Source: Rhodoplanes elegans
GTDB lineage: Bacteria > Pseudomonadota > Alphaproteobacteria > Rhizobiales > Xanthobacteraceae
Reading direction: 5' to 3'
Assembly (NCBI RefSeq): GCF_016653355.1
Contig: NZ_NHSK01000075.1
Span: 1 to 64,000 of the forward strand
Length of the DNA stretch: 64,000 nt
Shown here in pieces: positions 34,902 to 43,457 of this stretch. The notes beneath the pieces were generated by a model. It saw only the letters and a list, made by a program, of their open reading frames with translations, made no database searches and was not told the DNA's origin. A program made the translations under genes and the position numbers. The stretch's first letter is position 1. Each line of letters begins with the position of its first letter.

Positions 34902-35821
34902 GACGCCCCCTCGGCGAGCGCGAGCCTCGCGGAAAGCGACGGCGAGTGCAGATCCGTGAGCGTCATCGTGTTGCGCAGCTCGCCGAGCCCGGTGCCGCGC
35001 ACGATCACCTCGTCGCCGGCGTTCAGGAAGATCTGCGGTGTCCGGGCATTGCCGACGCCGGACGGCGTGCCGGTGAGAAACAGCTCGCCGGCATGCAGCG
35101 TCATGCCGCGCGACGCTTCGGCGATCAGGGTCGGCAGGTCGAAGGCCATCAGCCGCGTCGAGCCGTCCTGCAGCGTGGTGCCGTTGACGACGCAGGTCAA
35201 AGTCACATCGCGATAGTCGAGCGCATCGGCCGTCACGATCCATGGCCCGATCGGCATGGTCGCGTCGACGCTCTTGCCCTTCAGCCACTGGCCGCCATGG
35301 GCGCGCTGCACGCTGCGCAGCGAGATGTCGTTGGCGAGGCAGTAGCCCCACACGTGATCCATCGCCGCTTCGACCGGGATGTTGCGCCCGGTCCTGCCGA
35401 TGATCACGGCAAGCTCCGCCTCGTAGTCCCACTGGTGCGACAGTTCGGGATCGAAGGCGATCGGATCGTTCGGACCGATCACCACGTCGGGCCGCTTGGT
35501 GAAGAAGGTCGGATGGTCGGGCTTCGGCACGTCCTGGCCTTCGCGGCGCCCGAACCCCTCCTCGAAGTGATCCCAGTAGTTCCAGCCCGTGCACAGGATG
35601 TCGCGGCCGAAGCGGCGAACGGGCGGCAGCAGCCGCGCGCCGGCGAGCGGGATCCTTTCGGATGCTCGGTCCGCGGCCGCGCGCAGGCGCGAGAGGCCGT
35701 CCGCCCCGCTCTGCACGATGCCGACCAGATCGCCGAGATCGGCCCGCAGCAGGACGAGGTCGTCACCGTCGACCAGCGCGAGCCGCTCGCCGTCTCGATA
35801 CGCGACTGCGGCGATCCTCAT
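34898..35821 (-). CDS. Fumarylacetoacetate hydrolase (FAH) family enzyme
   Basis: FAH-fold enzyme of 307 aa. Metal-site residues are in DYEAELAVIIG, followed by GYCLANDISLRS, with TGTPSGVG near the C-terminus. The family includes hydrolases, oxalocrotonate-type decarboxylases and keto-enoate hydratases acting on ring-cleavage products. FCTGWNYWDHFEEG-like sequence (CTGWNYWDH) is the usual N-terminal domain boundary. The operon position suggests action on a dienoate or oxo-acid. Overlaps both neighbours by 4 bp. Confidence 0.87.
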   Translation of the reverse strand: MRIAAVAYRDGERLALVDGDDLVLLRADLGDLVGIVQSGADGLSRLRAAADRASERIPLAGARLLPPVRRFGRDILCTGWNYWDHFEEGFGRREGQDVPKPDHPTFFTKRPDVVIGPNDPIAFDPELSHQWDYEAELAVIIGRTGRNIPVEAAMDHVWGYCLANDISLRSVQRAHGGQWLKGKSVDATMPIGPWIVTADALDYRDVTLTCVVNGTTLQDGSTRLMAFDLPTLIAEASRGMTLHAGELFLTGTPSGVGNARTPQIFLNAGDEVIVRGTGLGELRNTMTLTDLHSPSLSARLALAEGAS

Positions 35822-36231
35822 GCCGCGGCCCCGCTCTCGGGCACCACCGCGATGGCGTTGATCTCGATCAGATACTCGGGCGAGGCGAGCTTGGTTACCT
35901 CGACCAGCGTGGAGGCCGGCAGCGGTGGCTTGAAATACTCGCGCCGCACTTTGTGGATCTGCTGGAAGTGCTCCATGTTGCGGACATAGACGTCCACCCG
36001 GCAGACGTGATCGAGCGTCCCGCCCGCCGTCTCCAGCGCCGACTTGATGTTCTCGATCACCTGGCGGGTCTGCGCCTCGATGTCGCCGATGCCGGCGATC
36101 GAACCGTCGGCGCGGCGCGCCGTCATGCCGGAGACGAACACCATCTTGCCGCGCGCCTCGACCACGGCGGCCTGCGCGTAATGCCCGAGCGGCTTGATCA
36201 GCTTGTCGGTCGAAAGTTCCTGCTTGGTCAT
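35818..36231 (-). CDS. RidA/YjgF family protein
   Basis: RidA-type protein of 137 aa. Conserved blocks are GKMVFVSGMTA, QTRQVIENIKSALETAGGTL, RVDVYVRNMEHF and STLVEVTKLASPEYLIEINAIAV, with the substrate-binding Arg and Glu of the family in place. Such proteins hydrolyse enamines/imines, and the 2-aminomuconate deaminases belong to the same superfamily. It overlaps the FAH start by 4 bp. The ATG at 36231 is chosen because upstream codons do not match the family. Confidence 0.86.
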   Translation of the reverse strand: MTKQELSTDKLIKPLGHYAQAAVVEARGKMVFVSGMTARRADGSIAGIGDIEAQTRQVIENIKSALETAGGTLDHVCRVDVYVRNMEHFQQIHKVRREYFKPPLPASTLVEVTKLASPEYLIEINAIAVVPESGAAA

Positions 36232-36248
36232 GATCACTGCCTCCCGGA

Positions 36249-37325
36249 TCACGCGATGGCGCGGCCGCTGTCGGCCCGCCTTCCCGCGTTCATCTCGTCG
36301 GTGAGCCGGTCGAGCGTCGCCGCGACGCTCGCCGGAATCCTGATGCGGCTGCCGCCGACGCGACGCCGCTCCCACTCGATCTCGCCCGGCGTGTAGAGCC
36401 GCTCGACCCCGGACGCGCGCGGTGCGCCGCGGATGCGCGCTCCGGCCGCCGCGGCGGCCCGACGGAACGCATCCGCGTCGCCGAAGTGGCCGATGTCGAT
36501 GGCGACGAACAGATGCGCGCAGTCGTAGGGCTCGCCGAGATCGCCGTAGAGCGGCCGCACCGCGTCACCGCTGGCGCCGCCCGAGAGGAGCCCGCACATC
36601 AGATCGATCATGAAGGCGAGGCCGAAGCCCTTCGGGCCGGCGGCGGGCAGCAGCATGCCGGCGATTGCCTCGGCCGGATCCGTGGTCGGCGCGCCGTCGG
36701 CCCGCACGGCCCAACTCGGCGGGATCGCGCGTCCGCTCTTCTCGGCGAGCCTGATCTTGCCCATCGCAGCCTCGCTCATCGCCATGTCGAGCGCGAGCGG
36801 CGGCTCGCCTTCGACCGGCACCGCGATGGCGAGCGGATTGTTGCCGACGGCGCGCGCCGCGCCGCCCGGCGCCGGCATCAGCGGGCGCGTGTTGCACATC
36901 ACGAAGCCGATGCAGCCGGCCTCGGCGGCGATCGCCGCGTAGTGGCGGGCGACCCCGAAATGAAAGGCGTGCCGCACCGCGACGATGCCGGCGCCGAGCG
37001 CCTTCGCCTTGTCGACCGCGATGCGCATCGCCTGCGGCGCCGTGAGATGGCCGAGCGCATGGCCGGCGTCGAGCACCACGGCGATGCCGCGATCGCTCAC
37101 CACCTCGGCGGTCTCGCGCGTCGACACCGAGCCGCGGCGCAGGCGTTCCAGATACATCTCGGCCATGGCGACGCCGTGCGAGCCGATGCCGTCGCGCTCG
37201 GCGTCGACCAGCGTGGTCGCGACTCGCTCGGCCGCGGCGGCCGACAGGCCGGCGTCGGCGAACAGCGCGGCGACCCGGGCGATCAGCCCGTCGGCTTCGA
37301 ACTCGACCGTTCCGTCCGACGTCAT
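36249..37325 (-). CDS. LDH2-family (malate/L-lactate/ureidoglycolate) dehydrogenase
   Basis: NAD(P)-dependent oxidoreductase of 358 aa of the LDH2 family. Visible motifs are DGIGSHGVAM, HFGVARHYA (catalytic His region), GGAARAVGNNPLAIAVP and PKGFGLAFMIDLMCGLLSGG. The likely reaction is oxidation of a hydroxy-acid or reduction of a keto/imino acid; the exact substrate is not visible. A GGAGG ribosome site precedes the ATG at 37325. First gene of the minus operon after the regulator; 59 bp separate it from the GntR gene. Confidence 0.87.
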   Translation of the reverse strand: MTSDGTVEFEADGLIARVAALFADAGLSAAAAERVATTLVDAERDGIGSHGVAMAEMYLERLRRGSVSTRETAEVVSDRGIAVVLDAGHALGHLTAPQAMRIAVDKAKALGAGIVAVRHAFHFGVARHYAAIAAEAGCIGFVMCNTRPLMPAPGGAARAVGNNPLAIAVPVEGEPPLALDMAMSEAAMGKIRLAEKSGRAIPPSWAVRADGAPTTDPAEAIAGMLLPAAGPKGFGLAFMIDLMCGLLSGGASGDAVRPLYGDLGEPYDCAHLFVAIDIGHFGDADAFRRAAAAAGARIRGAPRASGVERLYTPGEIEWERRRVGGSRIRIPASVAATLDRLTDEMNAGRRADSGRAIA

Positions 37326-37383
37326 CGGGGGCTCCTCGGCATTTCTTCTGTCACGCGTCGCCGCGGCGCGTCGCGCTTCGCCG

Positions 37384-38130
37384 TCAGACGGCGGTGAGCG
37401 CATCGGTCGCGGCCAGCACCTTCTCGGTCGTCTGGCGGATATGGGCGGCGCACAGGCGGCACGCGGTCTCGGTGTCGCGCGCCAGCACGGCCTTCATCAG
37501 CCCTTCGTGCTCGCCGATATCGTCGCGCGGCTTCGCCGTGAAGCCGATCGAGAGCGCCACGTAGCGCTCCGCCTGATCGAACAGCTGATCACGAAAGTTG
37601 CGCAGCAGCTCGGACGGACAGGCGTCCGACAGGCTCGCATGGAAGGCGCGATGCTCGCGCGACCACGCCGGCGAGATCGCGCCGGGCGCAGAAGGGTCGG
37701 CCTTCTGCTGGCGCGACAGCCGGTGGAACGCGCCGAGGATGTCGGCCTCCCAGGCGACGTCACCGGACGCGACGGCGCGCCGGATCATCAGCGTCTCGAT
37801 CTCGATGCGGGTCTCGGTGAGGTCGGTGAGATGCGCGGGCGACACCGGCGCGACCCGGAACCCCTTGTTCTCGGCGAGGACGACGAGCCCCTCCGATTCG
37901 AGCCGCATCAGCGCCTCGCGCAACGGGCTGATGCTCATGCCGTAGCGCTCGCGCAGCTCCTCGAGGCGCAGCCGCGTGCCCGGCCGCAGGCGGCACTGCA
38001 GAATGTCGGCGCGCAGCACGTCGAGCGCGATCCCGCCGAGAGTCTGCGGCTCGGAGAGATCGGCGCGTCCACGCGCATTGGTGCTGATCGGCATGGCGGT
38101 CTCGCATGGCCCGGCCCGACGCCGGAGCAT
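37384..38130 (-). CDS. GntR-family regulator with FCD effector domain
   Basis: Regulator of 248 aa: winged-helix GntR domain (about residues 30-98; LEELRERYGMSISPLREALMRLESEGL) and an all-helical FCD domain (about 105-235) with the metal/ligand-binding His and Asp residues (SREHRAFHASL). The ATG at 38130 has a perfect AAGGAGG ribosome site, which supports it over the ATG at 38094. It leads the minus catabolic operon. Twin palindromes at 38168 and 38205 are its likely operators, which would make it autoregulatory and regulator of both arms. Confidence 0.9.
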   Translation of the reverse strand: MLRRRAGPCETAMPISTNARGRADLSEPQTLGGIALDVLRADILQCRLRPGTRLRLEELRERYGMSISPLREALMRLESEGLVVLAENKGFRVAPVSPAHLTDLTETRIEIETLMIRRAVASGDVAWEADILGAFHRLSRQQKADPSAPGAISPAWSREHRAFHASLSDACPSELLRNFRDQLFDQAERYVALSIGFTAKPRDDIGEHEGLMKAVLARDTETACRLCAAHIRQTTEKVLAATDALTAV

Positions 38131-38167
38131 GCTCCTCCTTAGCCGACCGATTTCCCAAAATCAATGG

Positions 38168-38216
38168 ATTTTATAAAATGTGTTGACGCGAGCAGAGACG
38201 CGCGATCTTATAAAAT
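38168..38216 (+). promoter_or_regulatory. Promoter with twin GntR-type operator copies
   Basis: A perfect palindrome ATTTTATAAAAT (38168-38179) is repeated as ATCTTATAAAAT (38205-38216), 37 bp further on and with one change. Between them is a -35-like TTGACG (38183-38188), and the second copy overlaps a -10-like element, so a + strand promoter is sandwiched by the two sites. The AT-rich block is unlike the surrounding GC-rich DNA. Binding by the adjacent FCD-GntR protein is inferred. Confidence 0.65.
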
Positions 38217-38332
38217 CATTCCGGGTGACCCCCGCCCGCCGCCGATGCGCCTCGTGCCGGCGCGACGGCGGCGCGGCCCGCCCGGGATGCGTGCCGGATC
38301 CCCCGCACCGGCGGCAGCAGAGGAGCGAGCCG

Positions 38333-38473
38333 ATGTCCGATCGCACGAGCCCCGCAACGCGCGGCGCCGTCGCAGCGTCCGGGCCGCCGCTCGACCCCGG
38401 CGGACGCGCAGGTGCCGCACCCGCTCCGGCTTTGCATGCAAATCCTCTGCCGGCCCGGCCGGTGTCGCCGTGA
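38333..38473 (+). CDS. Small ORF coupled to ABC ATPase gene
   Basis: Reading frame of 46 codons with a good ribosome site (AGGAG, 7 bp before the ATG). It begins MSDRTSPATRG and is Ala/Pro/Gly-rich thereafter. Its TGA overlaps the GTG of the ABC ATPase (GTGA), the overlap pattern used throughout this genome. It could be a leader peptide that couples translation, a small protein of unknown role, or chance. No domain is recognised. Confidence 0.35.
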   Translation: MSDRTSPATRGAVAASGPPLDPGGRAGAAPAPALHANPLPARPVSP

Positions 38474-39306
38474 GCGCCGGGGCCATCGCCATGGTCGCGG
38501 AACCGACAGCCGGCGCGCCCGGCACGCCGACCGCCGACGCGAACCGCGCGTTCGGGCGTTTCCGCAACGTCCATCAGGAGTTCATGCAGGACTCGGGACG
38601 TCCGCTGGTCGCCATCGAGGACATCTCGTTCGACCTCGCCGAAGGCACCCTGGTCAGCCTGCTGGGTCCGAGCGGCTGCGGCAAGACGAGCTTTCTGAAG
38701 ATCGTCGCCGGCCTCGCCGAGGCGACCTACGGGGTGGTCGAGATCCGCGGCCAGCAGGTGACGCGCCCGCAGCCGGACTTCGGCTTCGTGTTCCAGCAGG
38801 CGAATCTGATGCCGTGGCGCACCGTGCTCGACAACGTGCTGTTCCCGATGGAGATCCTGCGCCGCATGGACGCCGCCGCGAAGCGCCGCGCCATGGAGCT
38901 GCTCGCGCTCGTCGGCCTTTCGGGCTTCGAGAACGCCCGCCCCTCGCAGCTCTCCGGCGGCATGCAACAGCGCGCCGCGCTGTGCCGCGCGCTGGTGCAC
39001 GAGCCGAAGCTCCTCCTGATGGACGAGCCGTTCGGCGCGCTGGACGAGCTGACCCGCATGGAGATGCACGACCTGCTCCTGCAGATCCGCAAGGTGACCA
39101 ACGCGACGACCCTGTTCGTTACCCACTCGATCAGCGAGGCCGTCTATCTCTCCGACGTGATCGTCGCCTTCTCCAAGCGGCCGGCCCGTATCGCCGACTA
39201 TATCGAGGTCGACCTGCCCTACCCCCGCACGCCGGCGCTGCGCTACGACGCGGCCTTCACCGGGTTCGAGCACCGCGCGGGCATCGCATTAGGAATCACG
39301 CGATGA
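38470..39306 (+). CDS. ABC transporter ATP-binding protein (SsuB/TauB-like)
   Basis: ATPase of 278 aa (271 if the ATG at 38491 is used). Walker A is GPSGCGKTS, the Q-loop is VFQQANLMPWRT, the signature is LSGGMQQRAALCRAL, and Walker B is LLLMDEPFGALD. It belongs to the nitrate/sulfonate/taurine subfamily, matching the NMT1/SsuA-type binding protein at 31499. The GTG at 38470 is preferred because it overlaps the small-ORF stop; the upstream open frame would read through the promoter and operators. It overlaps the permease by 4 bp. Confidence 0.88.
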   Translation: MSAGAIAMVAEPTAGAPGTPTADANRAFGRFRNVHQEFMQDSGRPLVAIEDISFDLAEGTLVSLLGPSGCGKTSFLKIVAGLAEATYGVVEIRGQQVTRPQPDFGFVFQQANLMPWRTVLDNVLFPMEILRRMDAAAKRRAMELLALVGLSGFENARPSQLSGGMQQRAALCRALVHEPKLLLMDEPFGALDELTRMEMHDLLLQIRKVTNATTLFVTHSISEAVYLSDVIVAFSKRPARIADYIEVDLPYPRTPALRYDAAFTGFEHRAGIALGITR

Positions 39307-40070
39307 AGCCGCGCAGCACCGCCCGCACCGTCGAGGCGATCGCCTATCCGATCGTCGGCATCGTCGTCGTGCTCGGCCTGTGGCAGGCCTATGTCACCGT
39401 GTTCGCAGTCAACCCCATCGTGCTGCCGGGGCCGTGGGCGATCACCAAGGCGAGCATACGCCACTTCGACACGCTGCTCGAGCAGACCTGGCCGACGCTC
39501 GCGGAATCGGTCTACGGCTTCGCGCTCGCGGTCGTCATCGGCGTGCCGCTCGCCGTCTGCGTCGCCAACTCGCGCATCCTCAACCTCACCTTCTACCCGA
39601 TCCTGATCGCCACCCAGTCGATCCCCAAGGTCGCGGTCGCGCCGATCATCCTGGTGTGGTTCGGCACCGGCATGGAGTCGAAGCTCGTCATCGCCTTCCT
39701 GGTGGCGTTCTTCCCGATCGTCGTCGACACCGCGACCGGCCTTCGGGCGACGCCGCCCGGCCTCCTGGAGCTCGCCCGCTCGGTCAGCGCCTCGCCGAGC
39801 CAGACCTTCTGGAAGGTTCAGTTCCCGGCCGCCATGCCGTTCATCATCTCGGGCGCCAAGGTGGCCGTGACGCTCGCTGTGATCGGCGCCGTCATCGGCG
39901 AGTTCGTCGGCTCCAACGAGGGGCTCGGCTACCTGCTGCTGTCCGCGAACTCGCAGCTCGACGGCCCGCTCGCCTGGGCCGCGCTGGTGTGGCTCAGTAT
40001 CCTCGGCATCGCGCTGTTCTTCCTGGTGGTGGTCGCCGAGCGCGTGCTGATGCCGTGGGGCCACCACTGA
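39303..40070 (+). CDS. ABC transporter permease (SsuC/TauC-like)
   Basis: Inner-membrane permease of 255 aa with about six membrane segments. It has the EAA-type loop LLELARSVSASPSQTFWKVQFP and the SIPKVAVAPIILVWFGTG segment typical of the SsuC family. It should dimerise and pair with the preceding ATPase and the distant binding protein at 31499. The ATG overlaps the ATPase stop. Confidence 0.9.
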   Translation: MKPRSTARTVEAIAYPIVGIVVVLGLWQAYVTVFAVNPIVLPGPWAITKASIRHFDTLLEQTWPTLAESVYGFALAVVIGVPLAVCVANSRILNLTFYPILIATQSIPKVAVAPIILVWFGTGMESKLVIAFLVAFFPIVVDTATGLRATPPGLLELARSVSASPSQTFWKVQFPAAMPFIISGAKVAVTLAVIGAVIGEFVGSNEGLGYLLLSANSQLDGPLAWAALVWLSILGIALFFLVVVAERVLMPWGHH

Positions 40071-40115
40071 CACGTCTTGCTGCACCGTCGTTCTCACCCG
40101 ACATGGAGTGACGTC

Positions 40116-41090
40116 ATGGTCCGTGCCGCCGCCCTGCCCGTGCTCGCCGCCGCGCTCGCTCTCGTCCTCGTGCCGCCGGCGGAGGCCGAGCCGTTTCCGA
40201 CCCGGCCCGTCACCATCGTGTCGCCCTATCAGGCCGGCGGCACGAGCGACATCATCGCCCGCGCCACCGCGCAGAAGTTCGCGGAGATCTGGGGCCAGCC
40301 CGTGCTGGTGGAGAACAAGCCCGGCGCCAACGGCTCACTCGGCGTGATGACGGTGGTGCGGGCACCACCGGACGGCTACACGCTGCTCGCCATCGCCTCC
40401 AGCGGCCTGACGCTCAATCCGCTCGTTTACGCGAACCTGTCCTACGACGTCGCGCGCGACCTCGCGCCGATCACCGGCACGGGCGAGGTGGCGAACGTGC
40501 TGGTCGCCCATCCGAGCGTCGCCGCCTCGACGGTCCCCGAGCTGATCGCGCTCGCCAAGACCAAGCCCGGCGCGCTCGGCTACGCCTCGCAGGGCGTCGG
40601 CTCCAACGGCCACCTGATCGGCGAGATGTTCCGCCAGCGCACCGGCATCGAGCTGTTCCACGTGCCCTACAAGGGCAGCGCCCCGGCTCTCAACGATCTG
40701 CTCGCCGGCCAGGTGCAGCTCATGTTCGACAACCTCCCCGCCTCGCTGCCGCTGATCCAGGCCGGCAAGCTGAAGGCGATCGCCGTGACCACGGCGGCGC
40801 GCGATCCGCGCCTGCCCGACGTGCCGACCATCGCCGAGTCGGGTCTGCCGGGCTTCGCCGCGACGGCGTGGTTCGCGCTCCTCACCGGCAAGGCCGTGCC
40901 GGCGGAGCGGCGCGCCGAGATCGAGAAGGCGGTCGCCGCCGCGCTCGCCGATCCCGCCACCAAGGCGCGGCTCGCCGCCGCCGGCGTCGAGGTGACGGGC
41001 ACGGGCGCCGCGGCACTCGCGGCCCGCATCGCCTCCGAGACGACGATCTGGAAGGGCGTGGTCGAGGCGGCGAAGATCCGCGTCGAATGA
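40116..41090 (+). CDS. Bug-family tripartite-tricarboxylate binding protein (first)
   Basis: Periplasmic-binding protein of 324 aa of the Bug/TctC family. A Sec signal runs to about residue 24 (EAEPFPTRPV). Then come the PYQAGGTSDIIAR phosphate/carboxylate loop, VENKPGANGSLG, PPDGYTLL, HVPYKGSAPALNDLLAGQ and PTIAESGLPGF signatures. The ATG at 40116 has GGAG 8 bp upstream and is preferred to a TTG at 40077. No TctA/TctB membrane genes are present, so it may serve a transporter elsewhere or act in sensing. Confidence 0.88.
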   Translation: MVRAAALPVLAAALALVLVPPAEAEPFPTRPVTIVSPYQAGGTSDIIARATAQKFAEIWGQPVLVENKPGANGSLGVMTVVRAPPDGYTLLAIASSGLTLNPLVYANLSYDVARDLAPITGTGEVANVLVAHPSVAASTVPELIALAKTKPGALGYASQGVGSNGHLIGEMFRQRTGIELFHVPYKGSAPALNDLLAGQVQLMFDNLPASLPLIQAGKLKAIAVTTAARDPRLPDVPTIAESGLPGFAATAWFALLTGKAVPAERRAEIEKAVAAALADPATKARLAAAGVEVTGTGAAALAARIASETTIWKGVVEAAKIRVE

Positions 41091-41130
41091 CGGTTTCGGT
41101 GGCGCCGCATCCACCCTGGAGACTGTGCGA

Positions 41131-41871
41131 ATGAAAGTGCGTTTCGAGGCCGACAGCGACGTGATCGTCGTCACGGGCGGGGCGAGCGGAATCGGCCGGG
41201 CGCTCGCCCGCGCCGCCGCCGCGGCGGGCGCCCGCGTCGTGGTCTGCGACGTCGACCGCGACGCGATGGCGAGCCTGCAACGCGAAGCGCCCTCGATCGC
41301 GGTGCGCTCGCTCGACGTGTCCGACCGCGATGCCGTGATGGACGCGTTCACCGCCATCGAGGCGGAGCACGGCCGCATCGACGGCCTGGTCTGCGGCGCC
41401 GCCGTGCAGCCGCGCGTCCAAGTTCAGGACATGGATGCCGTCGCGTGGCGACGCGTCATCGGCGTCAATCTCGACGGCGTCGTCTGGTGCTATCAGGCCG
41501 CGGTCGCCGGCATGGTCCGGCGGCGCCGCGGCAGCATCGTCGCCTTCACGTCGGGCCTCGCGCACCAGGGCTGGCCGGAAGCCTCGGCCTATGCGGCCAG
41601 CAAGGCCGCACTGATCGCCTTCGTGAAGAGCGCCGCCAAGGAGGTCGCGCCGCACCGGGTGAAGTTCAACCTGATCGCGCCGGGCGTGATCGACACGCCG
41701 CAATACCGGGCCGCCAACGAGGGCGCCGACCACGAGCGCTGGCGCGCCTCGACCGGGGTCGGGGCGCCCGAGGACGTCGTGGGACCGCTGATGTTCCTCC
41801 TGTCCGACGCGGCGACCATGACGGCCTCGCTGGTCAGCCGGGATTTCGTCTACGCCGCGAGCGACACATGA
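41131..41871 (+). CDS. Short-chain dehydrogenase/reductase
   Basis: SDR of 246 aa. The NAD(P) motif is TGGASGIGRAL, the acid residue after strand 2 is in VVCDVDRD (favouring NAD), and the catalytic triad region has SIVAFTSGLA then YAASKAAL (Tyr-x3-Lys). The C-terminal APGVIDTPQ is standard. GGAG lies upstream of the ATG. It overlaps the FAD monooxygenase by 4 bp and may oxidise a dihydrodiol or alcohol intermediate; the substrate is unknown. Confidence 0.87.
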   Translation: MKVRFEADSDVIVVTGGASGIGRALARAAAAAGARVVVCDVDRDAMASLQREAPSIAVRSLDVSDRDAVMDAFTAIEAEHGRIDGLVCGAAVQPRVQVQDMDAVAWRRVIGVNLDGVVWCYQAAVAGMVRRRRGSIVAFTSGLAHQGWPEASAYAASKAALIAFVKSAAKEVAPHRVKFNLIAPGVIDTPQYRAANEGADHERWRASTGVGAPEDVVGPLMFLLSDAATMTASLVSRDFVYAASDT

Positions 41872-43436
41872 CCAGCGCCGACATTAGAAAGCCGATCATC
41901 GTCGTCGGCGCCGGGCCGGTCGGCCTGACGACCGCGCTCGGGCTCGACTTCTACGGCCTGCCCGTGCGGGTGTTTGAAGAGGACGACTCGCTGTCGCTCG
42001 ACACCAAGGCCGGCACGATCCTGACCCGCACGCTGGAGGCGTTCCGCCGCTACGGCGTCGCCGACCCGGTGCTCGCGAAGGCGCTGCGGGTCGACGAGAT
42101 CGGCGGGCTCGACCGCGCGACCAACACACCGACGCTGTCGGTGCGCACCGCCGTGCTGGCCGAGGACACCCGGTATCCGTTCGTCATCAACCTGCCGCAG
42201 CATCACCTCGAACCGGTGCTACGCGACCAACTCGACGCGCGCTGCCCCGGCGCGCTCCGCCTGCGGCATCGCCTGACGTCGTTCCGGCAGACCGCCGACG
42301 GCGTCGTGGCGACCTTCGCGACGCCCGACGGCGAGCGCGAGGTCGAGGGCGCCTATCTGCTCGCCTGCGACGGCGGGCGCAGCACCGTGCGCACGCAGCT
42401 CGGCGTGCCGGTGGACGGCGTGTCGCACGACGTGCGCTACATGCTGGTCGACCTGAAGGTCGATCTCGACGTCGCGAACCCGCGCGACTACCCGTATCTC
42501 GCCTACTTCGCCGATCCGCAGGAGTGGATGATCCTGGTGCGGCAGCCGCACTGCTGGCGTCTGCTGTTCCCGCTGCCGCCCGACGCCGAGCCGCCCGGCC
42601 CCGACGTGCTCGCCGACAAGGCCCGGCGCTTCATCGGCGACGTGCGCGACATGGAGGTGATCAACACGGTCGTCTACCGGGTCCATCATCGCATCGCGAC
42701 GGAATGGCGGCGCGACCGGGTGTTCCTGATGGGCGACGCCGCGCATCTGATCACGCCGATGTGGGCGCTCGGTCTCAACACCGGCATTCTCGATGCGATC
42801 AGCCTGCCCTGGCGGCTCGCCTGGGTGATGCGCGGCTGGGCCGGCGACGCGCTCCTCGACGGCTATGCGCGCGAGCAGCAGCCGCTCGCCGTCGGCGGCT
42901 CCGGCGAGATGGCCGAGCAGGCCCGCAAGTACATGGGCGGTGAAGGCGAGGTCGCCGACCTGATGTCGGGCAGCGCCTGGGGGCTCGCCGCCACCCGCAC
43001 CCTGCTCGGCATTCGTATCGGTGTCGACGAGAAGACTCCGTGGTCGATGGTGAAGATGGATCGCGGTCCGCTGCAGGTCGGCGACCACATGCCCGACGCC
43101 GAGCTGCACGGCCCGGACGGACGGCCGCACCGTCTGCACGACCTGATCGACGACAGCTTCGTCGCCTTTTATTTCACCGACGCGCGCCGCCGGCCGGCGG
43201 TCCCCCGCGCCGGCGTGCCGGGCCTGAAGCACTACGTCGTCTCGCGGTGGGACGCGCCGCTCGACTCCGGGCTGCGCGACCGCGCCCTGCTCGACGTCGG
43301 CAACCGCCTGTTCGAGCGTCTCGGCTGCCCCGCCGACACGGTGGTGCTGGTGCGGCCGGACGACTGCGTCGCCGCCATCGTGCCGATGCGGGACGGCGTG
43401 GCGGAGGAGATCTATCGGCGGATCGTCAGCGCCTGA
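41868..43436 (+). CDS. FAD-dependent aromatic hydroxylase (MhpA/PheA-like)
   Basis: Flavoprotein monooxygenase of 522 aa. It has the N-terminal FAD motif VGAGPVGLTTAL, the DG motif ACDGGRSTVR, and the GD motif LMGDAAHLITPMWALGLNTG. A C-terminal thioredoxin-fold domain (from about residue 400) resembles that of phenol hydroxylase-type enzymes. It likely hydroxylates an aromatic ring using NAD(P)H and oxygen. Last gene of the plus arm; the natural substrate is unknown. Confidence 0.9.
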   Translation: MTSADIRKPIIVVGAGPVGLTTALGLDFYGLPVRVFEEDDSLSLDTKAGTILTRTLEAFRRYGVADPVLAKALRVDEIGGLDRATNTPTLSVRTAVLAEDTRYPFVINLPQHHLEPVLRDQLDARCPGALRLRHRLTSFRQTADGVVATFATPDGEREVEGAYLLACDGGRSTVRTQLGVPVDGVSHDVRYMLVDLKVDLDVANPRDYPYLAYFADPQEWMILVRQPHCWRLLFPLPPDAEPPGPDVLADKARRFIGDVRDMEVINTVVYRVHHRIATEWRRDRVFLMGDAAHLITPMWALGLNTGILDAISLPWRLAWVMRGWAGDALLDGYAREQQPLAVGGSGEMAEQARKYMGGEGEVADLMSGSAWGLAATRTLLGIRIGVDEKTPWSMVKMDRGPLQVGDHMPDAELHGPDGRPHRLHDLIDDSFVAFYFTDARRRPAVPRAGVPGLKHYVVSRWDAPLDSGLRDRALLDVGNRLFERLGCPADTVVLVRPDDCVAAIVPMRDGVAEEIYRRIVSA

Positions 43437-43457
43437 GCCGGGCGCGCGCGGGCGTTT

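Noticed and set aside
38164-38469. In-frame N-terminal extension of the ABC ATPase
   Set aside because: It would be translated through the promoter and operators and lacks similarity to the family; GTG 38470 or ATG 38491 is used instead.
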